DNA of 64,000 nt, taken from contig NZ_JAGPXY010000014.1 of NCBI RefSeq assembly GCF_018070325.1, positions 47,304-111,303 on the forward strand, read 5' to 3'. A model generated the notes under the pieces. The model saw nothing but the letters and a program-made list of their open reading frames with translations. It made no database searches and was not told the DNA's origin. This document shows, piece by piece, positions 51,189 to 60,256 of the stretch. The number at the start of each line of letters is the position of its first letter. Within the stretch, counting starts at the first letter, position 1. The position numbers and the translations under genes were made by a program. The stretch comes from Micromonospora sp. H61 (GTDB lineage Bacteria > Actinomycetota > Actinomycetes > Mycobacteriales > Micromonosporaceae).

Positions 51189-52106
51189 GTGGCCGGGCTC
51201 AAGACGCTCAGCCACCGCTACGACCGCACGGTGACCAAGGAGCAACTGCTCGACGCCGACGCCCGCACCGACCGCACCGACCTGGACGGGCCGCTCAACT
51301 ACCTCCTCGTCGGCTCCGACCGGCGCCCGGGCGACAGCGGCCCCGACCAACGCTCCGACACCATCCTCATCGTGCACGTCCCCGCCGGGCAGCGGCAGGC
51401 GTACCTGGTCTCCATCCCGCGTGACCTGCTGGTCGCCATCCCGCCTGCGAACGGCTTCGGCGGCGGTCAAGACAAGATCAATGCCGCGTACGAGCACGGC
51501 GGCGGCGGGCAGGCCGGCGCCCAACTGCTCTCCGCCACCCTGCACCGGCTCACCGGAATCCGGTTCGACGGCGCCGCGCTGATCGACTTCTCCGGCTTCC
51601 GGAAGGTCATCGACCTGCTCGGCGGGGTGGAGATGTGCGTGGACACCGAGGTCCGCTCGATCCACACCAACCGGGTCTTCCCCACCGGCTGCCACCAGAT
51701 GGACGGCGCGCAGGCGCTGGACTACGTCCGACAGCGCTACGACCTGCCCGGCGGTGACTACGACCGGCAGCACCACCAGCAGCAGCTGCTCCGGGCGATG
51801 TTGGACAGCGCCGGCAGGGCGGACCTGCGGAGCAACCCCGTCAAACTGGACCAGGTGCTCCGGGCGGTCGGCGGCTCCTTGACCGTCGACACCAACGGCG
51901 TACCCCTGGAGGACCTGCTCCTCGCGCTGCGCGCGCTGCCGCCCGACGGGATGCGCGGCGTCCAGGTGCCCTCCTCGCCGCAGACCATCGACGAGGTCTC
52001 GTACGTGGTGCTGGACAACGGCGGCAACGGGCTCTTCGAGGCGCTCCGCGGCACTGAGGTGCCGGCCTGGGCGCAGGCCAACCCTCGCTGGGTGTCCCGG
52101 TTGTGA
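51189..52106 (+). CDS. LCP-family glycopolymer ligase, third of three (start codon anomalous)
   Basis: The product has 305 residues from GTG 51189. LCP motifs: LNYLLVGSDRRPGDSG, QRSDTILIVHVPAGQRQAYLVSIPRDLLV, KINAAYEHGG, LDYVRQRYDLPGGDYDRQHHQQQ. However, the same frame upstream encodes a complete TM helix (RWPRILLGIGLALVLLAGLAVAG), and translation from 51189 would cut it. The likely natural start is ACG 51060-51062, five bases after GGGGAGG (51048-51054), giving an N-terminus TSRWGRNATG. No ATG, GTG or TTG lies between the in-frame stop at 51018 and 51189. The listed coordinates are the conservative version. Confidence 0.8.
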   Translation: MAGLKTLSHRYDRTVTKEQLLDADARTDRTDLDGPLNYLLVGSDRRPGDSGPDQRSDTILIVHVPAGQRQAYLVSIPRDLLVAIPPANGFGGGQDKINAAYEHGGGGQAGAQLLSATLHRLTGIRFDGAALIDFSGFRKVIDLLGGVEMCVDTEVRSIHTNRVFPTGCHQMDGAQALDYVRQRYDLPGGDYDRQHHQQQLLRAMLDSAGRADLRSNPVKLDQVLRAVGGSLTVDTNGVPLEDLLLALRALPPDGMRGVQVPSSPQTIDEVSYVVLDNGGNGLFEALRGTEVPAWAQANPRWVSRL

Positions 52107-52152
52107 CGGTGCCGACGGCCCGGTCGGTGCCGAACCGGCCCATGAGGATCTA

Positions 52153-52500
52153 GTGTTGCTTCCTGTGTTCGGACCCCAGGTTCCCACCGTGCCCGTGACC
52201 GAGATCGCCGACGAGACCTACCTGCTGGACGTGCGGGAGGACGACGAGTGGGCGGCCGGCCACGCGCCCACCGCCCACCACCTGCCGATGATGGAGCTGC
52301 CGGCCCGGCTGGCCGAGGTGCCCACCGACCGGGAGGTGGCTGTCGTCTGCCGTTCCGGCGGACGTTCCGCCCAGGTCGTCGCCTACCTGATCAACAACGG
52401 CTGGGAGCAGGTACGCAACGCCGACGGCGGGATGCGCCAGTGGGCTGCGGTCGGCCGACCGGTGGTCGACGCGAACGGGCAGCCCGGCCAGGTCATCTGA
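52153..52500 (+). CDS. Rhodanese-like domain protein
   Basis: The product has 115 residues forming a single rhodanese domain: YLLDVREDDEWAAGHAPTAHHLPM, the active loop VVCRSGGRSAQV with the persulfide-forming Cys, and GWEQVRNADGGMRQW. It is a small cytoplasmic sulfur carrier or sulfurtransferase. GTG 52153 is listed; GTG 52165 is also possible. It lies 10 bases before the GDPD gene, so they may be co-transcribed. Confidence 0.88.
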   Translation: MLLPVFGPQVPTVPVTEIADETYLLDVREDDEWAAGHAPTAHHLPMMELPARLAEVPTDREVAVVCRSGGRSAQVVAYLINNGWEQVRNADGGMRQWAAVGRPVVDANGQPGQVI

Positions 52501-52510
52501 GGCCGGCGGA

Positions 52511-53299
52511 ATGGGCGGGCCACTGGTCTTCGCGCACCGCGGCGCCTCGTTCGACCTACCCGAGCACACCCTCGCCGCGTATCTGCGCGCCCTCGACGAG
52601 GGCGCCGACGGCCTGGAGTGCGACGTCCGGCTGACCCGGGACGGGCACCTGGTCTGCGTGCACGACCGACGACTCGACCGCACCAGCAACGGTCGCGGTC
52701 TGGTCAGCGCGCGTACGCTCGCCGAGCTGGACGCCCTGGACTTCGGCTCGTGGCACCCGGGCAGCGCCCCGATCGGCGACCTGCCACCGGACGAGTCGCA
52801 CACCCGGCTGCTGACCCTGGCCCGGCTCCTGGACGCGGTGCTCGCCGCCGGGCGACCGGTCCGACTGCTGGTGGAGACGAAGCACCCGTCCCGCTACGGC
52901 TCGAACGTGGAACGGCGACTGGTCAGCCTGCTGCGCCGGTACGGGCTGGCCGACCCCGCGCCGGACGACCCGGTGCAGGTCACCGTCATGTCGTTCTCCC
53001 CGCTGGCGGTCCGTCGGGTGCGCGAGCTGGCCCCGACGCTGCCCACCGTGCTGTTGCTGGAAGTGCTGCCGCGCTGGCTGCGGTTGGGTCGGCTACCGTT
53101 CGGCACCCGGATCGCCGGGCCGGGCATCGGCCTGGTCCGGGCCCGCCCGCAGCTGCTGCCCGCACTGCGCGCGGCCGGCAACCAGGTGTACGTCTGGACG
53201 GTCAACGAGCCGACCGACCTGGAGCTGGTGCTGGCCGCCGGCGTGGACGGGATCATCACCGACCGGCCCGCGTACGCCCTCGCCCGGCTGGACCGCTGA
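52511..53299 (+). CDS. Glycerophosphodiester phosphodiesterase
   Basis: The product has 262 residues. GDPD motifs: FAHRGASFDLPEHTLAAYLRALDEGADGLECDVRLTRDGHLVCVHDRRLDRT (His-Arg, Glu-x-Asp and His ligands), LVETKHPSRYG and VWTVNEPTDLELVLAAGVDGIITDRP. All catalytic residues are present. It lacks a signal peptide, so it should act in the cytoplasm on glycerophosphodiesters from lipid turnover. Confidence 0.92.
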   Translation: MGGPLVFAHRGASFDLPEHTLAAYLRALDEGADGLECDVRLTRDGHLVCVHDRRLDRTSNGRGLVSARTLAELDALDFGSWHPGSAPIGDLPPDESHTRLLTLARLLDAVLAAGRPVRLLVETKHPSRYGSNVERRLVSLLRRYGLADPAPDDPVQVTVMSFSPLAVRRVRELAPTLPTVLLLEVLPRWLRLGRLPFGTRIAGPGIGLVRARPQLLPALRAAGNQVYVWTVNEPTDLELVLAAGVDGIITDRPAYALARLDR

Positions 53300-53353
53300 C
53301 CCATCGACCGGGCGGGGGTGCCCAAAACCCGGTCGGCGGGGCAGACTCGGCAC

Positions 53354-54808
53354 ATGCCGGAGCGTATCGATTTCCCCGCTCTCCTCGCCGGCCACACCGT
53401 CGTGATCGAGATGATCAACTCTGGGGACGCGGGCCTGCCGGTCCTCACCCAACTACTCCGGGTGGCCCAGCCTGCGCTCGGCGCCACCGGGATGGCGTTC
53501 GTCGAGTTCGGTCCGACCGGCGGTCGCGTCATCGCCGCGACCGGCGCGGCGGAGTGGGCCCTCGGCCGACCACTGGCTGTCGACGACCCGGACACCGTCT
53601 GCCTGCTCTCCGGGCCACGGGTACGCCAGGCGCGGGTGAGTGACCTCAACGGCAAGCTGGCCGGCGAACTGGCCGGCAGCGGCCTGCGCCGGATGGTCGT
53701 CTCCCGGGCCGAGATCGGCGGGCACACCGTCGGCAGCCTGCACGCGCTCTACCCGGGCGACGACGAGCCGGGTGCCGAGCAGCAGGGGGTGATCGCTTAT
53801 CTCGCCTCCTGCGTCGGGCACATGTACGGCGACCAGAGTGGCCTGCCGGTGCACGGCGACGGCCCGGTGGTGGCGGCCCTCGCCGACGGGCTGGCCGTCG
53901 TCGACCGGGACGGGCACGTCCGGCTCTGGAACCCGGCAGCCGCCCAGGTCACCGGCCGGACGGTCGAGCAGGCGCTGAGCCACCCGTTGCCGTTCCCACT
54001 GCCGCCCTCCGGGCAGGTTCGGGACCACCGGATGCCGGACGGCCGCTGGCTGCGGATCACCTCCGGCGACCTGCCCGGCCCGGGAACGTTACGGGTGGTC
54101 ACCTTCCGCGACATCACCGACCAGCAGCGCCGCGACCACGACCGAGAGCTGTTCGTCGCGGTGACCAGCCACGAGCTGCGCACCCCGGTCACCGTCATCA
54201 AGGGGTACGCGGACACCCTCACCGACCACTGGGAGTCGCTGACCGACGTCGACCGACGGCAGGCGGCCCGGGTGATCGGGCAACGCGCCAACGAGCTGGC
54301 CCGGCTGGTCGACCGTCTGCTCAGCTCGGCGGCCGAGGTAGGGCCGGGCGACGACCCTCCCACCCCGTTCGACCTCGGCGAGGCGCTGCGTTCCGCCGTC
54401 GTCGACCTGCCGGCGGAGCTGCGCCGCCGGCTGGTGCTCCGCCTCCCGAGCGATCTACCCAAGGCGCTCGGTCACCGGCCCAGCCTGGCCACCGTGCTGA
54501 CCGAGTTGACGACCAACGCCGGTAAATACTCGGCACCTGGTTCTCCCATCGAGATCACCGCCTCCGGCGACGGTCATCTGGTGGCGTTCCGGGTCAGCGA
54601 CCAGGGCATCGGCATCCGACCCGAGCACGTGGAACGGGCGTTCGACCGGTTCTGGCAGGGCGAGTCCGGCGACCGTCGCGGCTACCCGGGGGCCGGGCTC
54701 GGCCTCTATCTCGTCCGTCGGATCGTTGAACAGCAGAATGGATGGGTATCCCTACGTCCGAGGACCGGCGGCGGTACGGTCGCAGAGGTGCGGCTACCAC
54801 GCGGTTGA
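53354..54808 (+). CDS. Soluble PAS-containing sensor histidine kinase
   Basis: The product has 484 residues from ATG 53354. It has no TM helix. An N-terminal GAF-like domain (about 25-155) and a PAS domain (about 175-255, LADGLAVVDRDGHVRLWNPAAAQVTG) precede HisKA (AVTSHELRTPVTVIKGYADTL) and HATPase (ELTTNAGKYS, SDQGIGI, GAGLGLYLVRRIV). No response regulator is adjacent; an ATP-binding anti-sigma-like gene follows. The frame opens at 53318 but the first 12 residues lack a ribosome site. Confidence 0.87.
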   Translation: MPERIDFPALLAGHTVVIEMINSGDAGLPVLTQLLRVAQPALGATGMAFVEFGPTGGRVIAATGAAEWALGRPLAVDDPDTVCLLSGPRVRQARVSDLNGKLAGELAGSGLRRMVVSRAEIGGHTVGSLHALYPGDDEPGAEQQGVIAYLASCVGHMYGDQSGLPVHGDGPVVAALADGLAVVDRDGHVRLWNPAAAQVTGRTVEQALSHPLPFPLPPSGQVRDHRMPDGRWLRITSGDLPGPGTLRVVTFRDITDQQRRDHDRELFVAVTSHELRTPVTVIKGYADTLTDHWESLTDVDRRQAARVIGQRANELARLVDRLLSSAAEVGPGDDPPTPFDLGEALRSAVVDLPAELRRRLVLRLPSDLPKALGHRPSLATVLTELTTNAGKYSAPGSPIEITASGDGHLVAFRVSDQGIGIRPEHVERAFDRFWQGESGDRRGYPGAGLGLYLVRRIVEQQNGWVSLRPRTGGGTVAEVRLPRG

Positions 54809-54824
54809 CCAGGGGTGGCGCGAC

Positions 54825-55289
54825 GTGGAGGCGACGGTGGCAGCGGCAACGAGGGATCGAGCCTGGTGCGTGGTGGTTCCCCACCACCCGGGCGGGGCAC
54901 GGCTGGCCCGACACCGGCTCGCCGCCGAGCTGACGGACGTCGTACCCCCGACGCTCCTCGCGGACCTGATCGCGGTGCTCGCGGAGCTGGTGGGCAACGC
55001 GGTGCGGCACGCCAGACCGCTGCCCGGCGGCGTGATCCGGGTTGCCTGGCAGCTGAGGCCCTCGGCCGAGGGCGCACTGATCCAGCTTCGGGTCACCGAC
55101 GGCGGCAGCGCGAGCACCGGGCCGCGGCTCCGGACGGCCAACCCGGACGCGGCGGACGGGCGCGGGCTGCACATCGTCGCCGGCCTGGCCACCCGTTGGG
55201 GCGTCGAGCGGGACGGCATGGGCCAGCGCGTCTGGGCGGAGTTCGACCCGGCGCCGACACCTCGACCCGACCTGGTGTCGGCGGGCTGA
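54825..55289 (+). CDS. RsbW-like ATP-binding protein (HATPase_c_2)
   Basis: The product has 154 residues from GTG 54825. The GHKL fold shows VLAELVGNAVRHARPLPGG (N box), VTDGGS (G1) and GRGLHIVAGLATRWGV (G2), the pattern of RsbW/SpoIIAB-type kinases and ATP-binding anti-sigma or regulator proteins. The start is uncertain: ATG 54738 or TTG 54726 would overlap the histidine kinase by about 80 bases, while GTG 54825 has AGGGGTGG nearby and no overlap. It may act on an anti-anti-sigma factor elsewhere. Confidence 0.78.
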   Translation: MEATVAAATRDRAWCVVVPHHPGGARLARHRLAAELTDVVPPTLLADLIAVLAELVGNAVRHARPLPGGVIRVAWQLRPSAEGALIQLRVTDGGSASTGPRLRTANPDAADGRGLHIVAGLATRWGVERDGMGQRVWAEFDPAPTPRPDLVSAG

Positions 55290-55348
55290 GGACGGCTCGG
55301 GCGGGTCCCGGTCACGGCGAGCCGCTCGGGGCTCTAGGCTGTGACGCC

Positions 55349-56236
55349 GTGAGTAAGCGTCGAAAGAGCCAGCGCGCCGCCGCCGACACCACCCCCCGTC
55401 GCGACAAGGTGCGAGACGTCTTCGTGCCGCGTCCGTTCGACGGGCTGGTCGACGAGTCCGAGTGGATCGCGCTGCGCGAGTTGGTGCCCGCCGCCTCCGC
55501 CCCGCTGCGCCTGGCACCCGCCCTGGTCGAGGAATTCGGCGACCGGGCGGCGACGCTCGCCACGGTGCTGCCGATGGCCGCCCCGGCGATCACCAAGCCG
55601 GACGGCCGGGTGCTGATCGGTCTCCAGCGCCACCAGCAGTCCGGCGACGTGTCGCGGGACCTGGCCGACGCGTTGCTCAGCGCGCTGCGTGCCGAGCCGG
55701 GTGGCCAGGTGGCAGTGCCGCCACTGCCCGGCCCCGGGCCGCGGCTGCAGGACATCCTCGTGGACGGTCCGCTGGACATCACCATGCACGACGGTTTCGA
55801 CTTCTGGCTCGACCCCGGGGCAGCCGACGATCCGACCGTCCAGGCGTCGCTGGAGCGGGCGAACGCGGCCATCTACCCGACGGTCCGGCTGACCGCGGCG
55901 AAGGCCGCGTACTGGTGTCAGGTCCCGGAGAAGGCCCACGTGCGCTGGGTGCTGCCGGACGACGAGGACGCCGCCCTGGACGCGCTGGCCCGACTCGGCG
56001 CGGCCGGCACGCTGACGCTCGGCGAGCAGACCAAGTTCGCCGGCATGTTCCGCGCGCACGGTCGACTCGTGCCGGTCTGGGACCTGCCGGAGGAGACCCC
56101 GGCCGCCGAGTGGGAGGAGCCGGTGGCGCAGTTCGCCAAGCGCTACGCCGAGGCGCTCACCGTCGCCGACCCACTCGACGCCGCCGGCCGCCGGGCCCGT
56201 CAGGGGCTGCTCGGCCGCCAGCTCACCCTGCGCTGA
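55349..56236 (+). CDS. DUF5926-like hypothetical protein
   Basis: The product has 295 residues. The basic N-terminus (SKRRKSQRAAADTTPRRDK) is followed by VFVPRPFDGLVDESEWIALRELVPAASAPL, ITKPDGRVLIGLQRHQQSGDVSRDLADALL, and a C-terminal region with YWCQVPEKAHVRWVLPDDEDAALDALARLGAAG. This is the actinomycete family I know as DUF5926, described in places as SEC-C-motif-associated. No SEC-C motif or catalytic signature is visible here. Function unknown. It converges on the arginine deiminase gene. Confidence 0.75.
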   Translation: MSKRRKSQRAAADTTPRRDKVRDVFVPRPFDGLVDESEWIALRELVPAASAPLRLAPALVEEFGDRAATLATVLPMAAPAITKPDGRVLIGLQRHQQSGDVSRDLADALLSALRAEPGGQVAVPPLPGPGPRLQDILVDGPLDITMHDGFDFWLDPGAADDPTVQASLERANAAIYPTVRLTAAKAAYWCQVPEKAHVRWVLPDDEDAALDALARLGAAGTLTLGEQTKFAGMFRAHGRLVPVWDLPEETPAAEWEEPVAQFAKRYAEALTVADPLDAAGRRARQGLLGRQLTLR

Positions 56237-56332
56237 GCCGGGGCCGTCGTTCCGCTCGGCCGGGCGAGCTCAGGCGGCGTCTCGCTCAGCCGGGGTCGTA
56301 CCGCTCAGCGGGGTGACGGGCCGGTCGTGTGC

Positions 56333-57550
56333 TCAGCCGGCGACGGGTAGCGGGTCGCGGGTGATCGGGCAGGACATGCAGCGCGGCCCGCCCCGACCGG
56401 AGCCCAACTCGGAGCCGGCGATCGGGATCACCTCGATGCCGGCCCGCTCCAGTTGGGCGTTGGTCTCCGTGTTGCGCTCGTAGCCGACGCAGAGCCGGGG
56501 GGCCAGCGCGAGAGTGTTGTTGCCGTCGTCCCACTGCTCGCGTTCCGCGGTGACCGGATCCAGCCCGGTGTCGATGACCCGGAGCAGGTCGAGGTCCATC
56601 GCGTCGGCGGCGGCCCGCAGGAACGGCGCCGGCCCGTCCACCCGGGGGTCCTCGCCGTCCCCGCCGGCGATCACCGTGTACGCGGACAGCGTGCTCGCGA
56701 TGTTGGGGTACATCAGGACGGCGTCCACGTCGACCATCGTGCACACGGTGTCCAGGTGCATGGTGGCGCGCTTCTGGGCGATCGGCACCACCAGGATGGT
56801 GTGGGCCAGGCCGGCGGCGAAGACCTGCCGACCGAGGCGTTCCGCGCCGGCCGGGGTCGTCCGCTCGCCCACCCCGACCGCCAGCACCCCGGGCGCGAGC
56901 AGCAGCACGTCCCCGCCCTCCAGGTGCTCCAGGCTGGGGCGGTAGACGAACTCGGTGCCGGCGAACCGGGGGTGGTGGCGGTAGATGGCGTCGGTCAGTG
57001 TGGTCTCCCGGCGGCGGGCCGGCATGGCCAGGCTGGTGACACCGACCCGGTCGCCGATCCACAGCGACGAGTCGCGGGTGAAGAGCAGGTTGGGCAACGG
57101 GTCGATGACGAAGTCGTGTCGGTCCATCAGCGTGTAGACCAGCCCACCCGGTCGCTCGGAGCTGATCCGCAACTCCTCGTGGGCCAGCCCGGCGGTGAGC
57201 ACGTCGGCGAGCGCGGCCGGGTCCAGGTAGGAGAGGTGGTCGGCGACACGGGCGCGCAGCGTGTCGCCGAGCCGCCGGGAGCGCAGCACCTGCTCGGTGA
57301 GTTCGGCCCGGGCGTCCGCGACGGCCAGCGTCTCGGCCAGCAGGGTGGCCAGGTAGAGCACCTCGACGCCGCGCTCGCGCAGGGCGGCGGCGAACGCGTC
57401 GTGCTCCTCCTGGGCGCGCCCCACCCAGGGGATCGCGTCGAACAGGAGCGAGTCGTTGTTGCGCGGGGTGAGCCGGGCCAGTTCGGGGCCGGGCCGGTGC
57501 AGCAGTACGGTGCCGAGCCGCCCGACTTCACTGTCGACGTAGTGGGTCAC
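56333..57550 (-). CDS. arcA: Arginine deiminase
   Basis: The product has 405 residues. It has the pentein-fold motifs: [61 protein letters not shown] (catalytic His) and [10 protein letters not shown] with nucleophile Cys391. It hydrolyses arginine to citrulline and ammonia. There is no arcB, arcC or arcD nearby, so it does not sit in a full fermentation operon. It may serve acid or nitrogen metabolism with genes elsewhere. Confidence 0.93.
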   Translation of the reverse strand: MTHYVDSEVGRLGTVLLHRPGPELARLTPRNNDSLLFDAIPWVGRAQEEHDAFAAALRERGVEVLYLATLLAETLAVADARAELTEQVLRSRRLGDTLRARVADHLSYLDPAALADVLTAGLAHEELRISSERPGGLVYTLMDRHDFVIDPLPNLLFTRDSSLWIGDRVGVTSLAMPARRRETTLTDAIYRHHPRFAGTEFVYRPSLEHLEGGDVLLLAPGVLAVGVGERTTPAGAERLGRQVFAAGLAHTILVVPIAQKRATMHLDTVCTMVDVDAVLMYPNIASTLSAYTVIAGGDGEDPRVDGPAPFLRAAADAMDLDLLRVIDTGLDPVTAEREQWDDGNNTLALAPRLCVGYERNTETNAQLERAGIEVIPIAGSELGSGRGGPRCMSCPITRDPLPVAG

Positions 57551-57592
57551 TCCCGCAGCGTAGGGCAGGGTTTAGCGGCATCCGAGAAAAGA

Positions 57593-57623
57593 ACTGTGGA
57601 TGAATATGGCATTCATCCACAGT
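57593..57623. promoter_or_regulatory. 13-bp inverted repeat carrying paired DnaA-box-like sequences
   Basis: ACTGTGGATGAAT (57593-57605) and its exact complement (57611-57623) flank ATGGC, 43 bases upstream of the arginine deiminase start and 91 bases before the NERD-like gene. Each arm contains TGTGGATGA/TCATCCACA, one base from TTATCCACA. It may be an operator for either divergent gene. A possible promoter for the plus-strand gene lies at TTGCAG (57641) and TAGGGT (57666), though with a 19-base spacer. Confidence 0.5.
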
Positions 57624-57713
57624 CATTCCGGCGCTCCGGCTTGCAGAACACCGGTAGTGGCAACGTAGGGTAGTGAGGACATAACTTCGAGGGACCTTTT
57701 GCCGGAGGTCGCG

Positions 57714-58451
57714 ATGACTGTCTTTCCCGCACGACGAGCCGTACCGTCCGCTCGGGCACTGCCGCCCGTCGCGGTGCCACACCCCCGCGTCGAGGCGCCG
57801 GGGGTTCTCGAACCGGTCCGTCCGACCCCGCTCGAGTGGGCCCGCCGCCGTCGGGCCGAGCGGGGTGCACGCCGCCTGGAGGCGGCCGGGGCACGGGCGT
57901 TGGGCCAACTCGACCACCTCGGGCCTGCCTGGCACGTGATCGAGTGGCCGCGCACCGACGTGACGGACGTCCTCGACCGCGGTCAGGACGAACGAGCCGG
58001 GTTCCTCGCCATCGGGCCGAGTGGCCTGTTTGCCGTGACCATCGCCGACCACGGCCGAGCCAGGGTGCTCGTCGCCGGCGACGTGGTGCAGATCAACGGC
58101 AAGCGGCCTCCGTACGTGGCCGAGTCCCGCCGGGACGCCAAGCGGGCCAGCAAGGCGCTCTCCGAGGCGGTGGGGCTGCCCGTTCCGGTGACGCCGGTGC
58201 TGACCTTCGTCGGCTCGGGCGTGATCAGCGTCTACGGCCTTCCGAAGGACTGTCTGATGGCCACCCACCGGGAACTGGACCGGCTGCTCGTCGCCGGCGG
58301 CAGCCGGATCAGCCCGGCCACAGCCGAGAAGCTTTCCCGGGTCGCACAGCACCCGGGCACCTGGCTGAACGGCACGTACCGTCCAACCGCCGACTACCGG
58401 TGGTACGACGAGGGCCGAACGGCCGCTGACAAGCCGGCCCACCGCCGGTAA
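57714..58451 (+). CDS. NERD-like domain protein
   Basis: The product has 245 residues. An Arg/Ala-rich N-terminal half precedes a region AGFLAIGPSGLFAVTIADHGRARVLVAGDVVQINGK and RRDAKRASKALSEAVGLPVPVTPVLTFVG, which follows the strand pattern of NERD (nuclease-related) domains. The usual catalytic Lys after the second strand is not apparent (VTIADHG). Nuclease activity is therefore doubtful. ATG 57714 follows CGGAGGTCGCG. Confidence 0.65.
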   Translation: MTVFPARRAVPSARALPPVAVPHPRVEAPGVLEPVRPTPLEWARRRRAERGARRLEAAGARALGQLDHLGPAWHVIEWPRTDVTDVLDRGQDERAGFLAIGPSGLFAVTIADHGRARVLVAGDVVQINGKRPPYVAESRRDAKRASKALSEAVGLPVPVTPVLTFVGSGVISVYGLPKDCLMATHRELDRLLVAGGSRISPATAEKLSRVAQHPGTWLNGTYRPTADYRWYDEGRTAADKPAHRR

Positions 58452-58620
58452 CGTCACCGGCGACGCCACGCGGCTCCGGTCCCCCCGTTCACCTCACCGG
58501 TCTCCGCGCCGTCACCGGTCGCCTCGGTTCACGCTGCGCGCCCCGGTGACCCGGTGCGCTCGGTGATTCCGTCGGCGACCCGCTAGCGTGGACAGTCGAT
58601 CGGTGCACATAGGAGGCGCG

Positions 58621-59079
58621 GTGGCCCACGTCGAACTTTCGCTCTCGGAAGCGTTCGTGCCGGCGGCGCGGGCCTCGACAGAGCCGGAGTCCGACAACGT
58701 CGGCCAATGGTCGTCGACAGTCTCCCGGGCGGACGAGCCGTGCCTGCTGATCGACGCCGACACCCGGGTGGTGGCGATCTCCACGGCCGGTTGCGAGCTG
58801 CTCTGTCTCGGTGAGCCGGCCGGGCTGATCGGGCGACCGTTGCTCGATGGCGGGCTGCGCCTGCTCGACTTCACCGCCAACCGGGGCGAGCTGACCGAAG
58901 CCGAGATCGACAAGATTCCGCCCCTGCTGGCGCTCTCCTCCGGCCGGCTCGCCCGTGGGCTACTCAGGGTGCAGGCCGCCTCGGCGAACAGCTCCGACGC
59001 GACAGTAGACGCGATCTCCACCCCGGTGCTCACCGACGGCACCGTGGCCGGCTCACTCACCTTCTTCTCCGAGGTCTGA
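58621..59079 (+). CDS. PAS-like domain protein
   Basis: The product has 152 residues. GTG 58621 follows a strong AGGAGG (58611-58616). The central region CLLIDADTRVVAISTAGCELLCLGEPAGLIGRPLLDGGLRLLDF reads as a PAS fold. The rest is low-complexity. There is no output domain, so it may bind a kinase or act as a small sensor. Partner unknown. Confidence 0.65.
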   Translation: MAHVELSLSEAFVPAARASTEPESDNVGQWSSTVSRADEPCLLIDADTRVVAISTAGCELLCLGEPAGLIGRPLLDGGLRLLDFTANRGELTEAEIDKIPPLLALSSGRLARGLLRVQAASANSSDATVDAISTPVLTDGTVAGSLTFFSEV

Positions 59080-59154
59080 CCTGCGGCGCAGTGTGTCCCT
59101 CGCCGCACGCGGCGTTGCCCGGGCGGGTCCACACGAAGGCCGTAGGGTGCCCTC

Positions 59155-59544
59155 ATGCTCGATATCGCCCTGCTGCCGGGGGAATACGCTGTGTGCCGGC
59201 TCGCCCCCGGCACCACCCTGCCGTACGCGCTGTCAAGCGGGCTGCGCGGCGCGGACGTGGTGACGGTGAGCTGGACCTCCGACGGGATCTCCGTGATCTG
59301 CCCGACCGAGCGGGCGCCGGCACAGGCCGTGGTGGAGACGACCTGGCGTTGCCTACGGGTCACCGCCCCGGTGGCCCTGGCCGGCACCGGCAGCCTTGCC
59401 GCGCTGGTCGACCCGCTCGCCGAGGCACGGGTCAGCGCCGTCACCTTCTCCACGTTCGACACCGACTATCTGCTGGTGCCTACCGTCCGTTTGATCGAGG
59501 GCACGGCCGCGCTCCAGCGCGCCGGGCACCGCGTCACCGGCTGA
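59155..59544 (+). CDS. ACT-domain protein (CASTOR-type)
   Basis: The product has 129 residues. The sequence LPGEYAVCRLAP, VVTVSWTSDGISVICPTERAP, WRCLRVTAP and VSAVTFSTFDTDYLLVPTVRL forms the tandem-ACT pattern of CASTOR/ACT_7 proteins, which bind amino acids. It probably senses an amino acid or regulates an enzyme. Its position 0.7 kb from prephenate dehydratase is suggestive only. Confidence 0.75.
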   Translation: MLDIALLPGEYAVCRLAPGTTLPYALSSGLRGADVVTVSWTSDGISVICPTERAPAQAVVETTWRCLRVTAPVALAGTGSLAALVDPLAEARVSAVTFSTFDTDYLLVPTVRLIEGTAALQRAGHRVTG

Positions 59545-59628
59545 CCTTCACCCGACCCGCCGCTCGCCCTACGATGGGCTCGGCCACCCCGGCCGCGACG
59601 AATTCTCCGATGTCCCGAGGATCGGCCC

Positions 59629-60246
59629 GTGCCGTTCACCCCACCCCCGCCCGCGTCCCCCTCACCGCGGTCGACGATCCACCCCCCACCGGCGGCTGCT
59701 GGCCGGGCAGCCGATCGCGTTCCGGCGCGGAGCCTCGCCCGAGTCCTGCCGATGGCGCTCGCCGTCGCGGCGCTGGCCGGCTGCGGCGCCCCACCCGGGC
59801 TGGGGGAGCCGACCAGCGTGCCCACCCACACCGCAGCCCCGACACCGTCCGGACCGAGCACCGCACCGGCCACCCCGCCCACCACCGCGCCGTCTCCCGG
59901 TACGGTCACGCCCACCCCGGACGCCGGGTTGGTCGCGACGGCCTGCCGCAACGGGCCGACCGGCCAGCGGGTGCTGCAACTGTTGCGCGGCCGGGCCGGA
60001 GTGCTGCCGGCGAACGTCCGGGTCCAGGTCCGCACCGGGCCGCTCTGCGCCGCTGACTGGCAGTTCACGGTGCTGACGGTGACCGGGCACGAGGAACTCC
60101 AGGTGATCACCCGGGGCGAGCCCGGTTCCCCGGTGCTGGTCACCGCCGGCACGGACGTCTGCACCATCGAGGTACGCGCCACCAGCCCGGCCGGGATTCG
60201 CGCCCTCGCCTGTGACGCCGGCCCGGCCAACGGGCCGGGTGCGTAG
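59629..60246 (+). CDS. Putative lipoprotein
   Basis: The product has 205 residues. A Pro-rich cytoplasmic tail precedes a hydrophobic segment with lipobox ALAGC (Cys near 52). A Thr/Pro/Ser-rich spacer and a C-terminal globular domain with three cysteines (TACRNG, LCAADW, DVCTIE) follow. It should be anchored outside the membrane. The last bases lie 10 from the prephenate dehydratase start, so the two may be co-transcribed. Function unknown. Confidence 0.65.
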   Translation: MPFTPPPPASPSPRSTIHPPPAAAGRAADRVPARSLARVLPMALAVAALAGCGAPPGLGEPTSVPTHTAAPTPSGPSTAPATPPTTAPSPGTVTPTPDAGLVATACRNGPTGQRVLQLLRGRAGVLPANVRVQVRTGPLCAADWQFTVLTVTGHEELQVITRGEPGSPVLVTAGTDVCTIEVRATSPAGIRALACDAGPANGPGA

Positions 60247-60256
60247 GCTGATCGGC

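Noticed and set aside
56237..56332. Imperfect direct repeats around CGCTCAGCCGGGG
   Set aside because: Short GC-rich similarities (about 15 of 17) in a convergent gap are expected by composition and show no hairpin or regulatory layout.
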